Of a stretch of 23,379 bases of DNA, positions 20,929 to 23,379 are shown piece after piece; within the stretch, counting starts at the first letter, position 1, and each line of letters begins with the position of its first letter. Source of the DNA: a virus. The DNA lies in IMG/VR virus record IMGVR_UViG_3300048625_000012, positions 1 to 23,379 of that record; one strand, given 5' to 3'. The position numbers and the translations under genes are program-made. The notes beneath the pieces were generated by a model. The model worked only from the letters and a program-made list of their open reading frames with translations, searched no databases and was not told where the DNA came from.

Positions 20929-21003
20929 GGAGCTATCGTCTATCGGTTAGGACATCTGGTTTTCATCCAGGCAAGCGGGGTTCGATTCCCCGTAGCTCTT
21001 CCA
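20929..21003 (+). tRNA. tRNA-Glu (TTC)
   Basis: Acceptor GGAGCTA/TAGCTCT, anticodon arm TCTGG-TTTTCAT-CCAGG, T-arm CGGGG-TTCGATT-CCCCG, discriminator T, CCA. Confidence 0.9.
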
Positions 21004-21010
21004 AGTTTTT

Positions 21011-21150
21011 GTGGTAAGTTAGGTTGACAGGTTATTTGACTGTGTGCGTAGCAGGATTGCAAACCCGAGGGGCATATGGCGATGGGAAGTGATATCACCC
21101 GTTTGTAAAAACAGATAACTAGTTGGGTTCAAGTCCCAATTACTACACCA
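21011..21150 (+). tRNA. Expanded tRNA-like gene, 140 nt, Cys-like
   Basis: GTGGTAA (21011-21017) pairs with TTACTAC (21140-21146), then A and CCA. T-arm TTGGG-TTCAAGT-CCCAA is canonical. The body contains a loop TTGCAAA (cysteine GCA anticodon), CTAG as variable loop, and a GTTATTTG/CAGATAAC stem that excludes a normal fold. About 65 nt are extra, including the palindrome GTGATATCAC. It may be a tRNA-Cys with insertion; a cysteine tRNA is otherwise missing from the array. Confidence 0.6.
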
Positions 21151-21156
21151 AGTTTT

Positions 21157-21214
21157 CACATTGCTTAAACCGCATCTGATTTTAAAGTCGGCTCAAGGCG
21201 AAACTAGCAATGTG
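21157..21214 (+). ncRNA. Short acceptor-stem-like RNA
   Basis: CACATTGC (21157-21164) pairs perfectly with GCAATGTG (21207-21214). It begins where a tRNA would, after the AGTTTT trailer, but has TTTC in place of CCA and no T-arm. Contains TTTTAAA, similar to a lysine anticodon loop. Possibly a decayed tRNA. Confidence 0.35.
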
Positions 21215-21225
21215 TTTCTATTTCG

Positions 21226-21372
21226 TGCGTCATACTATCAATTGGGAGAGCATTACCCATAACACTAAGTAGGACATCGACAGTAAAGGCCAGTGGCCTA
21301 GGATGTGTAAGCCGCTAACAATGCGGTATGTTCGGGTGATGTGTGCGGGTTCGAATCCCGCTGATGTACATA
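21226..21372 (+). tRNA. Expanded tRNA-like gene, about 147 nt, CCA changed to ATA
   Basis: TGCGTCA (21226-21232) pairs with TGATGTA (21362-21368) through two wobbles. T-arm GCGGG-TTCGAAT-CCCGC is perfect. D-region AATTGGGAGAGC resembles a normal D-arm. The body adds about 70 nt with hairpins AGGCC-AGT-GGCCT and GCCGC-TAACAAT-GCGGT. The 3' end reads CATA before the usual AGTTT trailer, so CCA is not encoded. Confidence 0.5.
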
Positions 21373-21379
21373 AGTTTAT

Positions 21380-21449
21380 GCCCCGGACTGAGTTGCGAGT
21401 CGGATTTGAAGCCGAACGTAGACAGGTTCGATTCCTGTTAGGGGCGCCA
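21380..21449 (+). tRNA. Short tRNA, anticodon uncertain (70 nt)
   Basis: Acceptor GCCCCGG/TAGGGGC (five good pairs), T-arm ACAGG-TTCGATT-CCTGT, discriminator G, CCA. Anticodon hairpin TCGG-ATTTGAAG-CCGA has a 4-bp stem and 8-nt loop, so TTG or TGA cannot be decided. The D-arm is only ACT..AGT. Confidence 0.6.
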
Positions 21450-21458
21450 AGTTTGTGT

Positions 21459-21632
21459 TGTTAAGGCTGATGACGGCAATCTGAAAGCAGTCTGAAATCT
21501 AACCTCAATTCGTGTAGCTTTGCCGAGCGAAAGAGGAGGGAGTCTCTATAGTGTAGTGGACGCACACCGGCATAATCCGTCGGGGGCCTAGGTTCGATTC
21601 CTAGTAGGGTTTATTAGATATCAGCCTTAACA
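21459..21632 (+). ncRNA. 13-bp stem enclosing a tRNA-like domain
   Basis: TGTTAAGGCTGAT (21459-21471) pairs perfectly with ATCAGCCTTAACA (21620-21632). Inside, near the 3' side, is a tRNA-like part: T-arm CTAGG-TTCGATT-CCTAG, imperfect acceptor GTCTCTA/TAGGGTT, hairpin CGG-CATAAT-CCG, and no CCA. CGGCAA and TTGCCG form another helper stem on the 5' side. May be a tRNA captured inside a larger RNA. Confidence 0.45.
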
Positions 21633-21647
21633 GCATAAAGAAATAAT

Positions 21648-21733
21648 GGGGATACGGCGCAGTTGGAGAGGCGCGGCAGACTGTAAATCTGTTTCCACTG
21701 GATGAGTTGGTTCGAATCTAACTATCCCCACCA
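21648..21733 (+). tRNA. tRNA-Tyr (GTA), second copy
   Basis: Acceptor GGGGATA/TATCCCC, anticodon arm GCAGA-CTGTAAA-TCTGT, long variable arm, T-arm GTTGG-TTCGAAT-CTAAC, CCA. Confidence 0.94.
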
Positions 21734-21736
21734 AAA

Positions 21737-22068
21737 CACTAAGACAATAGTGAGTACTAGAGTAGACGGAAACCGACCCGGGAGAGACTTCCCGGGCTTC
21801 ACGAAAGTGACGAACGATAAGCAAAGTCGGTCCAGTAGGGTAAGGAAAAGTATTGTTAGCGGAAAGACTGCAACAAGGACAGAAGTTAATCACCACATCT
21901 AGTTTGTGGGTTAGTTTAACGCCGTGTATTCCTTGAACTAACAGAATCAAGTGGAAAGCAAGAGCCACAAAGTAAACACCCGCCAGCGAGGGAGCATGGT
22001 GGCAATCGCAGTGAACAACAGCGTGAGCAAAAGGGTGGGGTAAGAGTCCTCAAGAATGATGCTCCTCG
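21737..22068 (+). ncRNA. Large structured RNA between tRNA-Tyr and tRNA-Asp
   Basis: 343 bases without a credible gene but with three folded blocks. Block 1 is a three-way junction closed by ACCGA/TCGGT (21772-21776 with 21827-21831), with arms CCCGGGA..TCCCGGG and TCAC-GAAA-GTGA. Block 2 is nested: TTTGTGG/CCACAAA (21903-21909 with 21965-21971) around GTTAGTT/AACTAAC. Block 3 is a 10-bp stem with one bulge (21987-21997 with 22059-22068) spanning 82 nt, tRNA-sized but without T-loop or CCA. A CACTA..TAGTG hairpin opens the segment. A long minus-strand frame here is probably accidental. Confidence 0.5.
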
Positions 22069-22076
22069 AAATTTAT

Positions 22077-22153
22077 GCTTCGTTAGCTCAGTTGGTTAGA
22101 GCGCAACACTGTCACTGTTGAGGCCGTCGGTTCGAGCCCGATACGAGGCGCCA
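22077..22153 (+). tRNA. tRNA-Asp (GTC)
   Basis: Acceptor GCTTCGT/ACGAGGC, anticodon arm CAACA-CTGTCAC-TGTTG, T-loop TTCGAGC, discriminator G, CCA. Confidence 0.95.
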
Positions 22154-22160
22154 GTTTTAT

Positions 22161-22236
22161 ATCCTGTTAGATTATCGGTTTAGATCAACAGCCTTTCAAG
22201 TTGTAGAGACGGGTTCGATTCCCGTACAGGATGCCA
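22161..22236 (+). tRNA. tRNA-Glu (TTC), second copy
   Basis: Acceptor ATCCTGT/ACAGGAT, anticodon arm ACAGC-CTTTCAA-GTTGT, T-arm ACGGG-TTCGATT-CCCGT, discriminator G, CCA. Confidence 0.92.
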
Positions 22237-22241
22237 GTTAT

Positions 22242-22328
22242 GGATAGTAGTGTGCATGGTGCCGAGTTGGTTTGCTAAACCGATCTACTGCGAAAGCGGT
22301 AACAGTTCGATTCTGTTTCTATCCTCCA
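22242..22328 (+). tRNA. tRNA-Ser (GCT)
   Basis: Acceptor GGATAGT/TCTATCC with T-T at pair 7 (as in tRNA-Ser TGA), anticodon arm TTGGT-TTGCTAA-ACCGA, variable arm CTGCGAAAGCGG, T-arm AACAG-TTCGATT-CTGTT, discriminator T, CCA. Confidence 0.9.
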
Positions 22329-22335
22329 AGTTTTA

Positions 22336-22410
22336 GCGGGTAAGGTGTTTACGGATACACACTAGTCTTCCAAACTTGAGTAGTCGGCTCGATACCGACT
22401 ACCCGCTCCA
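22336..22410 (+). tRNA. tRNA-Gly (TCC)
   Basis: Acceptor GCGGGTA/TACCCGC, anticodon loop CTTCCAA, T-arm GTCGG-CTCGATA-CCGAC (loop starts with C, unusual), discriminator T, CCA. Confidence 0.92.
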
Positions 22411-22417
22411 AGTTAAT

Positions 22418-22493
22418 GCCGTGGTAGCTCTCTGGGTAGGGCACCTCACTGTCGATGAGACCTAGGCGGGTTCGATTCCCGTCCACGGCGCCA
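22418..22493 (+). tRNA. tRNA-Asp-anticodon (GTC), second copy
   Basis: Acceptor GCCGTGG/CCACGGC, anticodon loop CTGTCGA on a 4-bp stem, T-arm GCGGG-TTCGATT-CCCGT, discriminator G, CCA. Confidence 0.9.
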
Positions 22494-22499
22494 GTTTTG

Positions 22500-22596
22500 T
22501 AAGTGTCAGCAAGAGAACGTCACGCTATTCAATATTCTTCGAAGGTGTTGTTTAGTAAAAGGTTAATGGGTTCGAATCCCACCGTGCGCGGGCCAT
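22500..22596 (+). pseudogene. Orphan T-arm, decayed or expanded tRNA
   Basis: T-arm TGGG-TTCGAAT-CCCA and a GGGCCA end are present, but no complementary 5' acceptor strand or anticodon arm is found after the preceding trailer. Probably a broken tRNA. Confidence 0.45.
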
Positions 22597-22708
22597 TTGG
22601 AGGCTGTACTGGACAAGTATTCCTAGTGGCAGACTGCCCCCGTCCGGACTAGTTAATTCGGGTGAAGCGTTGAGATAACAGCGGCTCAACTACTTACAAA
22701 TTTAATTT
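22597..22708 (+). ncRNA. Structured inter-tRNA segment
   Basis: CTAGT (22623-22627) pairs with ACTAG (22648-22652) around GGCA-GAC-TGCC, followed by hairpin GTTGAG..CTCAAC (22669-22674 with 22685-22690). No gene or promoter seen. Confidence 0.35.
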
Positions 22709-22783
22709 ACCCGGTTAGCTCAGTGGTAGAGCAGCGGCTTGATAAGCCGTTGGTCGCAAGTTCAAATCTTGCATCGGGTACCA
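22709..22783 (+). tRNA. tRNA-Ile (GAT), second copy
   Basis: Acceptor ACCCGGT/ATCGGGT, anticodon arm GCGGC-TTGATAA-GCCGT, T-arm GCAAG-TTCAAAT-CTTGC, CCA. Confidence 0.95.
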
Positions 22784-22790
22784 AAATTTA

Positions 22791-22819
22791 TTGACAAGCA
22801 TGTGCGTGTCATATATAAT
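22791..22819 (+). promoter_or_regulatory. Perfect sigma70 promoter P7
   Basis: TTGACA (22791-22796), 17 nt, TATAAT (22814-22819), 8 nt before tRNA-Asn. Starts the last segment of the array in the window. Confidence 0.9.
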
Positions 22820-22827
22820 AGTGTTAT

Positions 22828-22903
22828 TGGCATATAGCTCAGTCGGTAGAGCGCTTGACTGTTAATCAAGATGTCCCTGGTTCGAGCCCAGGTTTGCCAG
22901 CCA
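22828..22903 (+). tRNA. tRNA-Asn (GTT), second copy
   Basis: Acceptor TGGCATA/TTTGCCA (one T-T mismatch), anticodon arm CTTGA-CTGTTAA-TCAAG, T-arm CCTGG-TTCGAGC-CCAGG, discriminator G, CCA. Confidence 0.95.
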
Positions 22904-22909
22904 AATTTC

Positions 22910-22983
22910 GCCCCATTAGTTAAATGGTAGAACACCGGTTTTGTAATCCGGGGATAGCAGTTCGATTCTGTTATGGGGCACCA
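22910..22983 (+). tRNA. tRNA-Thr (TGT), second copy
   Basis: Acceptor GCCCCAT/ATGGGGC, anticodon loop TTTGTAA, T-arm AGCAG-TTCGATT-CTGTT, CCA. Confidence 0.94.
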
Positions 22984-22990
22984 AGGTTAT

Positions 22991-23064
22991 AGCGGGTAGG
23001 GCGGCCACCACTCCAGTCTCATAAGCTCGGAGCATCGCAAGTTCAAATCTTGCACCCGCATCCA
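22991..23064 (+). tRNA. tRNA with CAT anticodon, 1-72 mismatch, no clear D-arm
   Basis: Acceptor AGCGGGT/ACCCGCA leaves A1-A72 unpaired, as initiator tRNAs leave C1-A72 unpaired. Anticodon loop CTCATAA, T-loop TTCAAAT as in initiator tRNA, discriminator T, CCA. The D region is 15 nt without GG loop pairing, and the anticodon stem lacks the three G-C pairs of initiators. Confidence 0.75.
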
Positions 23065-23068
23065 AATT

Positions 23069-23144
23069 GGGGAATTAGCTCATCTGGGAGAGCGGCAGCT
23101 TTGCAAGCTGTAGGTGATCGGTTCGAGTCCGATATTCTCCACCA
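23069..23144 (+). tRNA. tRNA-Ala (TGC), second copy
   Basis: Acceptor GGGGAAT/ATTCTCC with the G3-T70 alanine identity pair, anticodon arm GCAGC-TTTGCAA-GCTGT, T-arm ATCGG-TTCGAGT-CCGAT, CCA. Complete, unlike the copy at 18923. Confidence 0.95.
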
Positions 23145-23255
23145 ATTTTAACTGAACCAGCAGTAAACTGGAATGTATAGTAGACGAGATTTAGTGTACT
23201 GCTATATGTCTGACACGGACTTGAGTGGACAGCCCACAGTGTTGTAAAGCATATT
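23145..23255 (+). ncRNA. Inter-tRNA segment with weak structure
   Basis: AGCAGTA pairs with TACTGCT over about 45 nt, and ATATGT with GCATAT over a following domain. No T-loop or CCA, no promoter seen. Confidence 0.25.
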
Positions 23256-23332
<77 letters not shown>

Positions 23333-23336
23333 ATTT

Positions 23337-23379
23337 GCGTCTGTAGTACAATGGAAAGTACACTAGGCTACGAACTTAG
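23337..23379 (+). tRNA. tRNA-Arg (ACG), cut by window edge
   Basis: 5' half only: GCGTCTG, TA, D-arm GTAC..GTAC, anticodon arm CTAGG-CTACGAA-CTTAG. The anticodon ACG would need A-to-I editing as in bacterial tRNA-Arg. The 3' half lies beyond the window. Confidence 0.85.

Noticed and set aside
21627-21968. 113-codon minus-strand frame across tRNA-Tyr and the structured RNA
   Set aside because: It runs through a perfect tRNA and strong RNA stems; no start signal. Accidental.

Overview
The window is part of the genome of a T4-like myovirus, probably of an aquatic bacterium. The call rests on diagnostic T4 core genes: tail tube gp19, head-completion nuclease gp4, terminase subunits gp16 and gp17, single-stranded-DNA-binding protein gp32, and the recombination pair UvsX/UvsY. 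They sit with conserved but unnamed genes I associate from memory with marine T4-like phages. Nothing visible names the host. There is no integrase, CRISPR, rRNA or IS element.

Layout. (1) 1-7175, plus strand: end of gp19, a terminator, a second tube-fold tail protein, a conserved small protein, gp4, gp16, a GIY-YIG homing endonuclease, then four virion-candidate genes. One of these has a duplicated AT-hook-like module, and two carry N-termini like the T4 capsid-targeting sequence. (2) 7172-7705, minus strand: a lone HNH endonuclease. (3) 7822-10862: gp17 and a conserved protein. (4) 10883-16675: DNA metabolism block with gp32, UvsX, a radical-SAM protein, a small protein, UvsY, a SAM-dependent methyltransferase and a PD-(D/E)XK-like protein. 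(5) 16705-17523: a terminator and an exported dienelactone-hydrolase-family enzyme. (6) 17548 to the right edge: a dense RNA region with about 34 recognisable tRNA genes (one cut by the edge), two small reading frames and several long structured non-coding stretches.

Regulation. A TAAATA motif like the T4 late promoter lies at eight gene junctions. Four times it is built on the upstream stop codon, and three times it stands exactly 4 nt before an ATG. The tRNA region instead carries seven host sigma70-type promoters, all with a 17-nt spacer and four with perfect TTGACA/TATAAT. This fits early or middle expression of the RNAs and late expression of the virion genes.

The most unusual material is in the RNA region. 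Several units start and end like tRNAs (7-bp acceptor stem, T-arm and CCA or the shared 3' trailer) but have bodies of 140-257 nt. Two more have an acceptor stem and CCA but no normal T-loop. Three leucine-anticodon tRNAs have a short class I variable loop and a G1-U72 pair. Two structured RNA elements share one architecture 2.3 kb apart. Many isoacceptors occur twice, once in each half of the array. All folds and functional calls were made by eye.
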